NCBI RefSeq assembly: GCF_030581005.1
Contig: NZ_JAUQSX010000005.1
Location: 62,001 to 126,000, forward strand
Reading direction: 5' to 3'
Length of the DNA stretch: 64,000 nucleotides
DNA from: Hymenobacter mellowenesis
GTDB lineage: Bacteria > Bacteroidota > Bacteroidia > Cytophagales > Hymenobacteraceae
Part shown: one piece after another, positions 18,016 to 26,331 of the stretch
Numbering within the stretch: the stretch's first letter is position 1
Layout of the letters: each line of letters starts with the position of its first letter
Notes under the pieces: generated by a model
What the model was told of the DNA's origin: nothing
Databases searched by the model: none
The model's input: only the letters and a program-made list of their open reading frames with translations
Position numbers and translations under genes: made by a program

Positions 18016-18668
18016 GAAGGGACGACCTTTTTCAGATACGCCTCAAAGGCGGCGGGGCCGCCGGCAATGTAGCCGGTTTTGGCCAGCACCTTGCCCTCGG
18101 GCGAAATCACAACGGCCAGCGGAAACTCGCCCTCGCGGTTGAGCTGGGCAGCAGCGGTTTCGTTCAGCTTGAGCTGGGCGGCGGTGGGCTGGTTGCGCTT
18201 CTGGCGCGGAAAATCGAAGTGGGCCAGCACCAGCTTGTCCTTGGCGTACTCCGCAAACTCCGGTTTGGCAAATACTTCCTGCTCGTACATGATGCAGGGC
18301 TTGCACCAGTCAGAGCCCGAAAAAATGGCCAGAATGGGCCGGTTGGTGGCTTTGGCCTGTGCCTGCGCGGCGCCCAGGTCCGAAACCCAGCCCGCCGCGC
18401 TTTCCAGTCCCTGAGCGGGAGCCGGGGCGGCCGGCAGCACTGTTTGCGGCGCCGACGCAACCGACGAGGTTGGCTGCGGAGCCGTCGGGGCGGTGGCAGC
18501 GACTACCGTCTTGGTTTTGCTCACGGTACCATCGGCCTCCGTGGTTTTGGCCTTGACTTTATCGTTCTTGGCTTTAATGGTGGTTTTCTGGGCTAGCGCG
18601 GGGCTGGCGCTGATAGCCAGGCCCAGAAGGATGGCCGGCACAAGGCCAAAGGAAGTGCTGCGTGACAT
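18009..18668 (-). CDS. Secreted thioredoxin-like protein
   Basis: 219 residues. ATG 18668 gives a good signal peptide (MSRSTSFGLVPAILLGLAISASPALAQ); an ATG five codons upstream is less likely. After a Lys/Thr/Ala/Pro-rich linker (to about residue 95) comes a thioredoxin fold with the redox motif SDWCKPC (cysteines near 130 and 133) and a cis-Pro loop EFPLAVV. It resembles periplasmic thioredoxins of the DUF255/Thioredoxin_7 kind. It heads the leftward cluster with ApbE, DUF4266 and DUF3570. Its stop codon TAG is part of a perfect inverted repeat. Confidence 0.85.
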   Translation of the reverse strand: MSRSTSFGLVPAILLGLAISASPALAQKTTIKAKNDKVKAKTTEADGTVSKTKTVVAATAPTAPQPTSSVASAPQTVLPAAPAPAQGLESAAGWVSDLGAAQAQAKATNRPILAIFSGSDWCKPCIMYEQEVFAKPEFAEYAKDKLVLAHFDFPRQKRNQPTAAQLKLNETAAAQLNREGEFPLAVVISPEGKVLAKTGYIAGGPAAFEAYLKKVVPSL

Positions 18669-19046
18669 GGGAATGAAGAACAAAGTGGAGGGGCTTAAAC
18701 AACCGTCGTCAGCCGCTGATAGGTTCTTACGCGGGGCTACAACGGATGTTATGGCCCGTTACAACGACCGTGCCTTGCTCCCGTAAAGCTGTCGCCTCTT
18801 CATGAACGAGGCATGAGCAACGGCGGCGTCCGTCGCCCAACGGTAGGAAGGAATCGGCTAATGAGCAACTGGAAGAGCATTTCGTTTTAGCAAAAACAAC
18901 GGTCATATCAAGCTAATCGAGACATCACGTGTGCTGCGAGTATTCCCTTGCGTTTGCGATTGATTTACTTCGGCCCGCGAGATGTTTCGGTCCTCTGCTT
19001 TGATGCGCAGAATGCTCGACATGACCGTTTGGAGCATCCTGGCGCC
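18669..19046. other. Gap without a gene
   Basis: About 380 bases. The right half (18900-19028) is a decayed family A palindrome; the left part holds no convincing gene and probably contains the promoter of the thioredoxin-like gene. Confidence 0.6.
18900..19028. repeat. Palindromic repeat family A, decayed copy
   Basis: Left side CGGTCATATCAAGCTAATCG then AGACATCACGTG; right side CGCGAGATGTTTCGGTCC and, after an insertion, GCTCGACATGACCG. The TCGAGC/GAGACATC elements place it in the TCGAGCTTGC subfamily. Confidence 0.55.
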
Positions 19047-19478
19047 CTATCGGGACTTTTCAACGGGCAACTTGCGCAGCTTGAGAATCTTATTTTTCAA
19101 GGAAATAACCTCCAGGTCGTAGTCGGGCTCCGGGCCTTCGTTGAGGTGAATGCGCACCTTGTTGAGGCTGTTGCCCTCAATAACCCAGGTGCCGGGGCGG
19201 CCGGCGAGGCCGTCGGTGGGAGCAATGTCGAACTGCTCGAAACGGCCGTATTCCTTGAATGCGAAGCCCGTACGGCCCCGGGCAGGCGGGAAACGGTAGG
19301 TGTTGGGCCGGTACACCAAGGTATCGCCGGCGTTTTCCTCGTGCGAGTTTAGCCAGGTGCCTTCGAGCTGTTTCATAGACGCCGGGGAGTAGATAACGAC
19401 CGACTTACGGCGTTCGCATGCCGTCGCTAGCAGCAGTAAAGCCACCGACAATGACCGGACGGAAAGGCGTAATAACAT
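19047..19478 (-). CDS. Putative lipoprotein, lipocalin-like
   Basis: 143 residues with a lipoprotein signal (VALLLLATAC, Cys20). The mature part starts near MKQLEGTWLNSHEE and has the strand pattern seen in small lipocalin-like Bacteroidota lipoproteins (GTWVIEGNSLNKVRI, YDLEVISLKNKILKL). No specific family assigned. It is divergent from the PolX-like gene with about 140 bases between starts. Confidence 0.7.
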   Translation of the reverse strand: MLLRLSVRSLSVALLLLATACERRKSVVIYSPASMKQLEGTWLNSHEENAGDTLVYRPNTYRFPPARGRTGFAFKEYGRFEQFDIAPTDGLAGRPGTWVIEGNSLNKVRIHLNEGPEPDYDLEVISLKNKILKLRKLPVEKSR

Positions 19479-19616
19479 AGCAAAACCAAAAAGGTGGGCG
19501 CGCCAAGGTAAGGCGTTTCAGGCGTGTACGCCGGAATGGGCCGGCTGGCCGGGGCTACCGCTTTCCGCGTAAGCACCCCGGTACGCTACATTCGTTCTCC
19601 CAACAACAACTCTCCC

Positions 19617-21365
19617 GTGGATAACCGCGCCCTGACCCGCGCCTTCAAGCTGGCTGCCCAGCTGATGGAGCTGCACGACGAAAACCCCTTTAAAATCCGC
19701 GCCATCGAAGGCACGGCTAACGCCCTCGACGCCCTGAGCTTCCCGGTGGCCGAGGTGGAGCGCTCCGGCCTGCCCGACCGCACCGGCCTGAGCAAAACCG
19801 CCGCCGCCAAGGTGGCCGAGCTGCTCGACACCGGCACATTTTCGGACCTGCAGCGCCTGCTGGAAATCACGCCGCCCGGCGTGGTGGAGATGCTGAAAAT
19901 CAAAGGCATCGGTCCCAAGAAAATCCGCAGCCTGTGGCGTGAGCTAGGCCTCGAAAGCATTGAGCAGCTGCGCGAGGCTGCCGAAACCGACCAGGTGAGC
20001 AAGCTCAAAGGCTTCGGCAAAAAGACCCAGGAAAGCATTCTGGAGGCGCTGGAATTTGCCGGCCAAAGCCAGGGCAAACTCCTCTACCCGCAGGCCGAAC
20101 AGCTGGCCGACGACCTGGCCCAACGTCTGCGCGAGGCCCTGAAAACCGAGCAGGTGGCCGTGGCCGGCGAAATCCGCCGCCGCCTCGAAACCGTGGAAAC
20201 CGTGCGCTTGGTGGCCGCCACCGACAGGCCCGCGCAGGCCCATGCCCTGCTCAACGGCCTGGAAGGCCTCACGCCGGAGCCGCGCCGCTCGGGCCCGTTT
20301 GCCTGGCGTGGCCGGGCCACCGAATCGGGTGTGCAGGTAGAAGTACTGCTGGTGGCGCCCGCCGCTTTCGCCACTGAGGTTTTCCTGAATTCGGCCGCCG
20401 AAGCGCATTTGAGCGAGCTGATTCCAAACGCCACCGGTCCCAACTCCACCCTGCGCCAGTGGGCGCGGCGCGAACAATTTCAGCAGGAGGAGGCGCTTTA
20501 CGAGAAGGCCGGCCTGCAGTTCATCGTGCCCGAACTGCGCGAAGGCCTGGGCGAAATCGCCCTCGCCGCCGAGAAAAAGCTGCCCCACCTGCTCGAAGAC
20601 GGCGACCTGCACGGCTCCCTGCACAACCACAGCACGTATTCGGACGGCAACCACAGCATCCGCGAAATGGCCACCTGGCTGCGCGACCACGGCTACGAGT
20701 ATCTGGGCCTGTGCGACCACAGCCAGGCCGCCCACTACGCCAACGGCCTGAGCGTGGAGCGCGTGCGCCAGCAGCACCAGGAAATCGATAAGTTGAACGC
20801 CGAGCTGGCCCCTTTCCGCATTTTCAAAGGCATCGAAAGCGACATCCTTGGCGACGGCTCGCTCGACTACCCGAGCGACGTGCTGGCCAGCTTCGACTTC
20901 ATCGTGGCCAGCATCCATTCCAACCTGAAAATGGACGAGCGCCGCGCCACCGACCGCCTGCTGCGCGCCATCGAAAACCCCTACACCACCATGCTGGGCC
21001 ACCCCACCGGCCGCCTGCTGCTGCGCCGTCAGGGCTACCCCATTGATTATAAGGCCGTCATCGACGCCTGCGCCCAGCATAAGGTCATCATCGAAATCAA
21101 TGCCAACCCTTGGCGCCTCGACCTGGACTGGCGCTGGGTGCGCTACGCCCTGGACCAGGGCGTAATGCTCAGCATCAACCCCGACGCCCACCACACCAAC
21201 GGCTACGAAGACATGCGCTACGGCGTGCTCATGGGCCGCAAAGGCCACCTGACCAAGGAAATGACATTCAACGCCAAATCGGTGGAGGAAGTGGCGGCCT
21301 ACTTCGAGCAGCGCAAAGCCAACATCACCCCGCCGCTGGAATACAAGAAGTCGTTATTTGAGTAG
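19617..21365 (+). CDS. PolX-like protein: HhH repeats, degenerate polymerase domain, intact PHP domain
   Basis: 582 residues from GTG 19617, chosen because family similarity starts at DNRALTRAFKLAAQLMELHDENPFK and the product length fits PolX; upstream codons are unrelated. The order is an 8-kDa-like and HhH region (residues 1-155; KGIGPKKIRSLW, KGFGKKTQESI), a nucleotidyltransferase-like region (160-310), and a C-terminal PHP phosphoesterase (330-560) with the metal motifs HNHSTYSDG, CDHSQ, KGIESDI, SIHSN, LGHPTGR and NPDAHH. In the nucleotidyltransferase region the usual GD-x-D catalytic motif is missing (GEIRRRLETVETVRLVAAT). It is therefore likely a DNA-binding nuclease rather than an active polymerase. 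Confidence 0.88.
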   Translation: MDNRALTRAFKLAAQLMELHDENPFKIRAIEGTANALDALSFPVAEVERSGLPDRTGLSKTAAAKVAELLDTGTFSDLQRLLEITPPGVVEMLKIKGIGPKKIRSLWRELGLESIEQLREAAETDQVSKLKGFGKKTQESILEALEFAGQSQGKLLYPQAEQLADDLAQRLREALKTEQVAVAGEIRRRLETVETVRLVAATDRPAQAHALLNGLEGLTPEPRRSGPFAWRGRATESGVQVEVLLVAPAAFATEVFLNSAAEAHLSELIPNATGPNSTLRQWARREQFQQEEALYEKAGLQFIVPELREGLGEIALAAEKKLPHLLEDGDLHGSLHNHSTYSDGNHSIREMATWLRDHGYEYLGLCDHSQAAHYANGLSVERVRQQHQEIDKLNAELAPFRIFKGIESDILGDGSLDYPSDVLASFDFIVASIHSNLKMDERRATDRLLRAIENPYTTMLGHPTGRLLLRRQGYPIDYKAVIDACAQHKVIIEINANPWRLDLDWRWVRYALDQGVMLSINPDAHHTNGYEDMRYGVLMGRKGHLTKEMTFNAKSVEEVAAYFEQRKANITPPLEYKKSLFE

Positions 21366-21390
21366 GTGAAGCTGTGCAGAGGTTGTTATT

Positions 21391-21495
21391 GAACGTCATG
21401 CAGAGCGCAGCGAAGCATCTTTGCCGCAGCAGTAAATTCTGTCGATTAGATTACTGCTGCGGTAAAGATGCTTCGCTGCGCTCTGCATGACGTTC
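21391..21495. repeat. Palindromic repeat family A (CAGAGCGCAG type)
   Basis: Left arm GAACGTCATGCAGAGCGCAG then CGAAGCATCTTTGCCGCAGCAGTAA; the complement runs through to GACGTTC, so the stem is nearly 45 bp. It ends 26 bases before the glycosyltransferase start. Confidence 0.9.
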
Positions 21496-21521
21496 TGTTT
21501 GCTTTGGGCCAACCGCTAAAA

Positions 21522-22526
21522 ATGAAAATCCTCGTTCTCCGCTTTTCTTCCATCGGCGACATCGTGCTGACCACGCCGGTGGTGCGGGCCCTGGCGCAAC
21601 AGATGCCGCAGGCGGAGGTGCATTTCGCCACCAAGCCCGCCTACCGCGGCCTGTTGGAACCCAACCCGAATATCACCAAAGTCCACTGCCTCACCGGTAG
21701 CCTGGGCGAGTTGGTACAGACGCTGCGAGCCGAGCGGTTCGACCACATCATCGACCTGCACAACAACCTGCGCACGCGGCTCATCAAGTTGCAGTTGGGC
21801 GTAAAATCCAGCAGCTTCGACAAGCTAAACTGGCAGAAGTGGTTGTTGGTGAACTTCAAGATTGACAAGCTGCCGCGCGTGCACATCGTCCAGCGCTACC
21901 TGGCTGCTGCCGCGCCACTGGGCGTGCGCGACGACGGCCAGGGGCTCGACTATTTCATCCCCGCCGGCCAGGAAGTCGAGCTGACGACGCTGCCCGTGCC
22001 TTTCCAAAGCGGCGGCTACGTGGCCGTGGCCATCGGCGCGCAGCACGCCACCAAGCGCCTGCCGCTGGAGAAACTGGTGGAGCTGTGCCAGCGGCTAGCC
22101 CCGCGCCCCATCCTGCTGCTCGGCGGCCCGGAAGATGCCACGGTGGCCGAGGCCATTATAGCAGACATGGCTGCTGCCCGACATTCAACCCACCAACCCA
22201 CTAACCCACCAATCCACAACGGCTGCGGACGCTTCTCGCTACATCAATCGGCGTCGCTGGTGCGGCAGGCGCAGTTTGTGGTGAGCCACGACACCGGGCT
22301 GATGCACATTGCGGCCGCGTTCGGCAAGGAGATTTTCAGCGTGTGGGGCAATACCGTGCCCGCCTTCGGGATGTATCCTTACAAAACGGCTTTTCACTCA
22401 GTGGAAGTGTTGGGGCTGCCTTGCCGGCCGTGTTCAAAAATAGGGTTTGCTAAATGCCCAAAAGGCCATTTTAAGTGCATGCGTGAGCAAAACCTAAACC
22501 TGGATTGGCCGTCGCCCAGCAGCTAA
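21522..22526 (+). CDS. Glycosyltransferase family 9 (heptosyltransferase-like)
   Basis: 334 residues; a GT-B fold enzyme of LPS core or surface-glycan assembly. ATG 21522 starts the typical MKILVLRFSSIGDIVLTTPVV. Other family marks are LHNNLRTRLIKLQLG, AIGAQHATKRLPLEKL, PILLLGGPEDATVAE and the donor-site stretch VVSHDTGLMHIAAAFGKEI. Residues 221-233 (HSTHQPTNPPIHN) fall in a loop where homologues need only a few residues and are encoded by a CCACCAACCCA-type repeat. The end overlaps the convergent pirin gene by 4 bases. Confidence 0.9.
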   Translation: MKILVLRFSSIGDIVLTTPVVRALAQQMPQAEVHFATKPAYRGLLEPNPNITKVHCLTGSLGELVQTLRAERFDHIIDLHNNLRTRLIKLQLGVKSSSFDKLNWQKWLLVNFKIDKLPRVHIVQRYLAAAAPLGVRDDGQGLDYFIPAGQEVELTTLPVPFQSGGYVAVAIGAQHATKRLPLEKLVELCQRLAPRPILLLGGPEDATVAEAIIADMAAARHSTHQPTNPPIHNGCGRFSLHQSASLVRQAQFVVSHDTGLMHIAAAFGKEIFSVWGNTVPAFGMYPYKTAFHSVEVLGLPCRPCSKIGFAKCPKGHFKCMREQNLNLDWPSPSS

Positions 22527-23242
22527 GCTTCCGTTGATTGCTGAAGCTCCAACACGATAATAATGGCGTCGTTGCTCAAAGCTTCCAGTTCAATTTCGTT
22601 CGTATTCCACAGCGCTAGCCCGTCTTTCTCATGCATAAGCCGGCCTTCCACTTCGAAGGCCCCAGCCAATACGAAGGCAAAAAAGCTCGATTCGGGCTCA
22701 CGGAGTTCATAAACGGCCTCCTCCCGGCCCGCAAAGCGACCCAGACTTACGGCAACAGGTAGCGCTACGCCAGCTGGCTTCGGCGCCAGCAACTGCAGTT
22801 GCCCTGGAGTCGTTTCCAAGCTAAACGTGGCCCGTTGGGTGGTAGCTGTTGAAACCACCGAATCGGCCAGCAACCAGATGTGCAGAAAGCTGACCAACTC
22901 CTCCTCATAAGGGTTTTGCACGCGCAGCACGCTGCCGGCGGGCACCGTCAGCACCAGCATTTCTTCCACGTCTGCGGTGGTTTCTGGGGGTTCGCCAGCA
23001 GCCACCGTCACCGCGCCGGTAATTGGAATGATGAGGACGTGCGAGGCCTCAGCGACCGTGAAATCGAGCGCATGTTTGCCCGCCAGCGATTCCTCATTAA
23101 AGCCGTACAGCCGTTTAAACGGCCCCTTGTGCGGGTGGGCAAACGGCCCGAAACTGAACGTGCTGAACCGCCGGAACCGGTCCGATTCGGCCACGCCCCG
23201 CTCGTCGGCCAGAAAGATTTTACCCGGCGTTTGCTGAAGCAT
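22523..23242 (-). CDS. Pirin-like bicupin
   Basis: 239 residues made of two cupin halves, as in the pirin/YhhW family, some of which oxidise quercetin. The N-terminal half has FGPFAHPHKGPFKRLYGFNEE and ends in PITGAVTV; the C-terminal half has FFAFVLAGAFEVEG and DGLALWNTNEIELEAL. The canonical metal-binding His cluster (HPHxxxE) is only partly visible, so activity is uncertain. Its start overlaps the upstream gene by 23 bases, implying translational coupling. Confidence 0.75.
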   Translation of the reverse strand: MLQQTPGKIFLADERGVAESDRFRRFSTFSFGPFAHPHKGPFKRLYGFNEESLAGKHALDFTVAEASHVLIIPITGAVTVAAGEPPETTADVEEMLVLTVPAGSVLRVQNPYEEELVSFLHIWLLADSVVSTATTQRATFSLETTPGQLQLLAPKPAGVALPVAVSLGRFAGREEAVYELREPESSFFAFVLAGAFEVEGRLMHEKDGLALWNTNEIELEALSNDAIIIVLELQQSTEA

Positions 23243-23753
23243 CGGATTCAGGCTTTTGGATGGAATAAATGCTCAGAAACGGTTGCAGTTGCACCAGATG
23301 CGTCAGCACTTCGCCCGCCGCAGGTACCGCCGTGGCCTCCGATACCAACAAAAACGGCCCCACCGTGTCGTGCCAATGCAGCGGCGCCGATACGAAATTG
23401 ACGGCCACCTGATGCTTGCTCTGGTCCTGCAAATCGGAGTTAATCAGCTCGAACTGAAACCGCTCGAAGCGCAGGAAGTGCCGACCCAGGTTGTTGAGAA
23501 TGTCCGGCATTCGTTCGCTGAGCTGCTGCACGTAGCCTGTCACGGCCCCGCTCACCAGGAAATGCAGCCGCTCGGCGCCCGGCATGTAGTGCAGGATTTC
23601 GCCAAAGGAGCGGTAACGGTTTTCGGGGTTGAAGTTCTGCGCCTGCAACCGGAATTCCACATAGCTGTCGTCCCACACCAGCTTGTCCCAGGGCCGGGTG
23701 CTGCTGGCATCGATGATTTTGCGGTAGCACAGGCAGATGGTACGGTCGGGCAT
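23220..23753 (-). CDS. Unknown protein coupled to the pirin gene
   Basis: 177 residues, no signal peptide or membrane segment. It has a mixed alpha/beta pattern with several His and aromatic residues (VWDDSYVEFRLQAQNF, HFLRFERFQFELINSD, VSAPLHWHDTVGPFLLV). I recognise no family. It is first in a two-gene leftward operon and overlaps the pirin-like gene by 23 bases, so the two proteins probably act together. Confidence 0.7.
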   Translation of the reverse strand: MPDRTICLCYRKIIDASSTRPWDKLVWDDSYVEFRLQAQNFNPENRYRSFGEILHYMPGAERLHFLVSGAVTGYVQQLSERMPDILNNLGRHFLRFERFQFELINSDLQDQSKHQVAVNFVSAPLHWHDTVGPFLLVSEATAVPAAGEVLTHLVQLQPFLSIYSIQKPESDASANAG

Positions 23754-23780
23754 TGGGTTTGGGATAGTGGAATAATCAGC

Positions 23781-23888
23781 ACGTCATGCAGAGCGCAGCG
23801 AAGCATCTTGCCCGCCACCACTAAAAATTTTGCGGCCGAATAAATTACTTGCTGCGGGCAAGATGCTTCGCTGCGCTCTGCATGACGT
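23781..23888. repeat. Palindromic repeat family A (CAGAGCGCAG type)
   Basis: Left arm ACGTCATGCAGAGCGCAGCG then AAGCATCTTGCCCGC; right arm GCGGGCAAGATGCTTCGCTGCGCTCTGCATGACGT. It lies between the dioxygenase and the unknown gene upstream of the pirin-like gene. Confidence 0.9.
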
Positions 23889-23909
23889 TCTTTTTTACTG
23901 ATGTTCGGC

Positions 23910-24644
23910 TTACGCCGGCACGGCCAGTGCCCACGAGAGCTGGAAGCCGGCTGTGGTGCTGCCCGTCACCGTGGCCAGTTCCAGCGCTACACCGTCGCTG
24001 AACACGTTGTCGCTGGCGTTGGAGGTGTAGCCGCTCAGTCCTTTGGCGTAGCCGTTCACGGCCGCCACGGCCGTGCCGCTGCCCTCAGGAAAGGCAATTT
24101 GGGTCACCTTGAGTGAGGTGCCAGTGGCCGAATACACGTGCACGTGGATGTGCGTGGCCCGGCCCGAATACCAGCCCGGGAAGATGCTCGTAAACGTCAC
24201 CTGCCCGGCGGCGTTGGTCACCTGCCGGCCGCGCAGGAAGTGTACCGCCTGATAATTAGTCGCCTGCATGCCCGTGCCGCCGTACTCCGAGTAATTGCCC
24301 TCGGCGTCGCAGTGCCAGATGTCGACCAGCGCACCGGCCAGGGCCGCGCAGCTGGCGTTGGCGTTGTTCACGGTGATGGTGATGGTCAGCGCGTAGCCGG
24401 TTTTGCCGTCCGTGATGTTGCTGCGCACGTAGGAGGCCGGCGTTTTGGTGGGGAAGGGGCCTTCGGTTTCGGTGGGCGCCACGGTGCAGCTGCCCGAGCC
24501 GCTGGTGCCCGTGGTTCCGGTTGTGCCCGAGGTGCTGCTGGTACTCGACGTGGGCGAAACGGTGTCCTTGCCGCAGGCCGAAAGCAATACTGGCGCAGAA
24601 GCGGCTCCCATCAACAGGCTCTTCAAAAAATGTTTTCTTTCCAT
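23910..24644 (-). CDS. Intradiol ring-cleavage dioxygenase family lipoprotein
   Basis: 244 residues. Start ATG 24644 gives MERKHFLKSLLMGAASAPVLLSAC, a lipoprotein signal; an in-frame start further up has none. After a Ser/Thr/Gly linker comes the protocatechuate 3,4-dioxygenase-like fold: TETEGPFPTKTP, LVDIWHCDAEGNYSEY and the iron-ligand stretch GWYSGRATHIHVHVYS (Tyr and two His; the other Tyr is in NYSEY). Catabolic intradiol enzymes are cytoplasmic; these exported relatives are common in Bacteroidota and their substrate is unknown. No aromatic catabolism genes lie nearby. Confidence 0.85.
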   Translation of the reverse strand: MERKHFLKSLLMGAASAPVLLSACGKDTVSPTSSTSSTSGTTGTTGTSGSGSCTVAPTETEGPFPTKTPASYVRSNITDGKTGYALTITITVNNANASCAALAGALVDIWHCDAEGNYSEYGGTGMQATNYQAVHFLRGRQVTNAAGQVTFTSIFPGWYSGRATHIHVHVYSATGTSLKVTQIAFPEGSGTAVAAVNGYAKGLSGYTSNASDNVFSDGVALELATVTGSTTAGFQLSWALAVPA

Positions 24645-24861
24645 GACGTTGGGGGAGGGATAAGGTGAAGTGAAAGACTGCGGTTGCTGATTGACAATCC
24701 GAAGTTGTCGCCTAAGATTCCCCATTGCGCCCTCCAATCGGCGATTGGCGGCCTGTAGTCGACGGTTTCACGATTTAGAGCGGGGAATGGATAGTTGTAG
24801 ATTTCCAATTCGCCCACCGTTTCCCGCTGGCCTATTGCCCGCCGCTTCCTACCTTCAACCC

Positions 24862-25128
24862 ATGCCTCAGCCCTGCCAACACCTCACGTCCCTCACCAGC
24901 CTCAAAACCGCCCCCGCGCACGTGTGCCCCGAATGCGTGGCCCTCGGCGATACTTGGGTGCACCTGCGCGTGTGCCAGAACTGCGGCCACGTCGGCTGCT
25001 GCGACAACTCCAAAAACCAGCACGCCACCAAGCACTTCCACGCCACCCAGCACCCCGTCATCGCCTCCGCCGAGCCCGGCGAACGGTGGCTCTGGTGCTA
25101 CGTAGACGAGGAAATGGCAGAGTATTAA
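24862..25128 (+). CDS. UBP-type zinc finger protein
   Basis: 88 residues forming a single ZnF-UBP domain. Cys and His ligands are visible in CPEC, CQNCGHVGCCD, HATKHFHATQH, and ends WLWCYVDEE. ATG 24862 is chosen because the fold starts here; upstream in-frame codons have no similarity. In eukaryotes the fold binds ubiquitin C-termini; the bacterial role is unknown. Confidence 0.85.
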   Translation: MPQPCQHLTSLTSLKTAPAHVCPECVALGDTWVHLRVCQNCGHVGCCDNSKNQHATKHFHATQHPVIASAEPGERWLWCYVDEEMAEY

Positions 25129-25138
25129 GCTGCCCGTC

Positions 25139-26212
25139 TTACCAAATACCAGCCGGCCGCTGTCCTGCGGCTAAGGCTGCTAGCTGCGTCGCGTCGTAGG
25201 GTGAGGAGAACACCTGCGGCTCGGTGTGAAACGCTTGAAACAGCGCAAATACGTAGCGCATTCGTTCCCTAATGCGCGTCCAGTCGCCGGCGGCAGTGCC
25301 TTTAAACGCGGCACCGCTCTGTGCATTGCCACTGCCCTGGTGCAGGAGGTCCAGCGCCTGCTCGCTTTGCGAGGACTGCGGCAGGGCCAGCGCCGCGGCT
25401 GAGTCATTGGCCGGAACATCCTGCGCCACAGCCAGCCGCACCGAGCCGATATCAAACTGCAGCAGCCGCTGCGTCACGCAGCGTCGGATAATGAGGGGCA
25501 TGGCCCCTTGAATGTAGGGTTCGAGGCGCACGTGCTCGTGCCACACGGCAAAGCAGTTGCCGAAATAAGTGGCCTGCTCTCTCTCGGCCATGCTCTTGGC
25601 TATCCGGGCCCGGTAATATTGCGCAAAAGCCTGCCGCAGCAATTCCTGGTTTTGCTGGCCCACCGCGCCGGGCTGCAGTGCGGCCACAAATTCAGCGGCA
25701 TCAGTCGGCTGAGAAGGAGCAGCTTGCGCCAGCCAGCGCAGAAATCTTACCGTTTGCAAACCAATGTCTTCCAGAACCGTGCGGTTGCCGGCCAGCACTA
25801 GGCTCGCCGAGCGGCGCCGGCTGTGGCTGATGATGAGCCGCCCCACGGCAATGCCGCAAACCGCGCCCAATACGGCCGCCCCGGGCTCCCACCACAGCGG
25901 AAACCGCAGCAGCCAGCCGCACCCAACGCCCACCAGCGCCCCCACAATGCCGCCCACGATGGTACCATCGCGGCGGGCATCGTCCAGGTCCTCCTGCCGA
26001 ATGGTCACGCCGGCCTTGCGCGAGCCCCACACAGCCCAGGAGTGAAAATTGGCCCCCGCCCCGGGCCCCAGCGCCCGCTGCAAGGCCTGCGAAAGCAGGT
26101 AGTGGCAGCGCGTAATCAGCAGATTGGCCAGCACCGGGTCGGGCTCCCGCACCGCTGCCTCAATTTCCTGTTGTAAATACTGGACTTCATCAAGGGAAAC
26201 TGTATCAGACAT
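25139..26212 (-). CDS. Unknown protein with two central hydrophobic segments
   Basis: 357 residues from ATG 26212 (GTG at 26218 is the alternative). Two adjacent Gly-rich hydrophobic stretches (GTIVGGIVGALVGVGCGWLL and AAVLGAVCGIAVGRLII, about residues 85-130) suggest a membrane hairpin; flanking parts are soluble and helical. I recognise no family. It converges on the UBP zinc-finger gene with only 10 bases between stops, and follows serS on the same strand, with a terminator between. Confidence 0.7.
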   Translation of the reverse strand: MSDTVSLDEVQYLQQEIEAAVREPDPVLANLLITRCHYLLSQALQRALGPGAGANFHSWAVWGSRKAGVTIRQEDLDDARRDGTIVGGIVGALVGVGCGWLLRFPLWWEPGAAVLGAVCGIAVGRLIISHSRRRSASLVLAGNRTVLEDIGLQTVRFLRWLAQAAPSQPTDAAEFVAALQPGAVGQQNQELLRQAFAQYYRARIAKSMAEREQATYFGNCFAVWHEHVRLEPYIQGAMPLIIRRCVTQRLLQFDIGSVRLAVAQDVPANDSAAALALPQSSQSEQALDLLHQGSGNAQSGAAFKGTAAGDWTRIRERMRYVFALFQAFHTEPQVFSSPYDATQLAALAAGQRPAGIW

Positions 26213-26261
26213 GGCCACGGACGTTGGAGGTGAGTACAGCGGAAAAGTAGCTACAAACCAT

Positions 26262-26311
26262 TAAAAACAACGAGGCGGCCCCGAAACCCAAGTTTCGAAG
26301 CCGCCTCGCTG
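26262..26311 (-). terminator. Intrinsic terminator of serS
   Basis: On the minus strand: stem AGCGAGGCGGCTTCG with a complementary CGGGGCCGCCTCGTT arm around a short loop, followed by GTTTTTA. It lies just after the serS stop. Confidence 0.75.
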
Positions 26312-26331
26312 CGTTGGTCCTGGCTCAGCGC

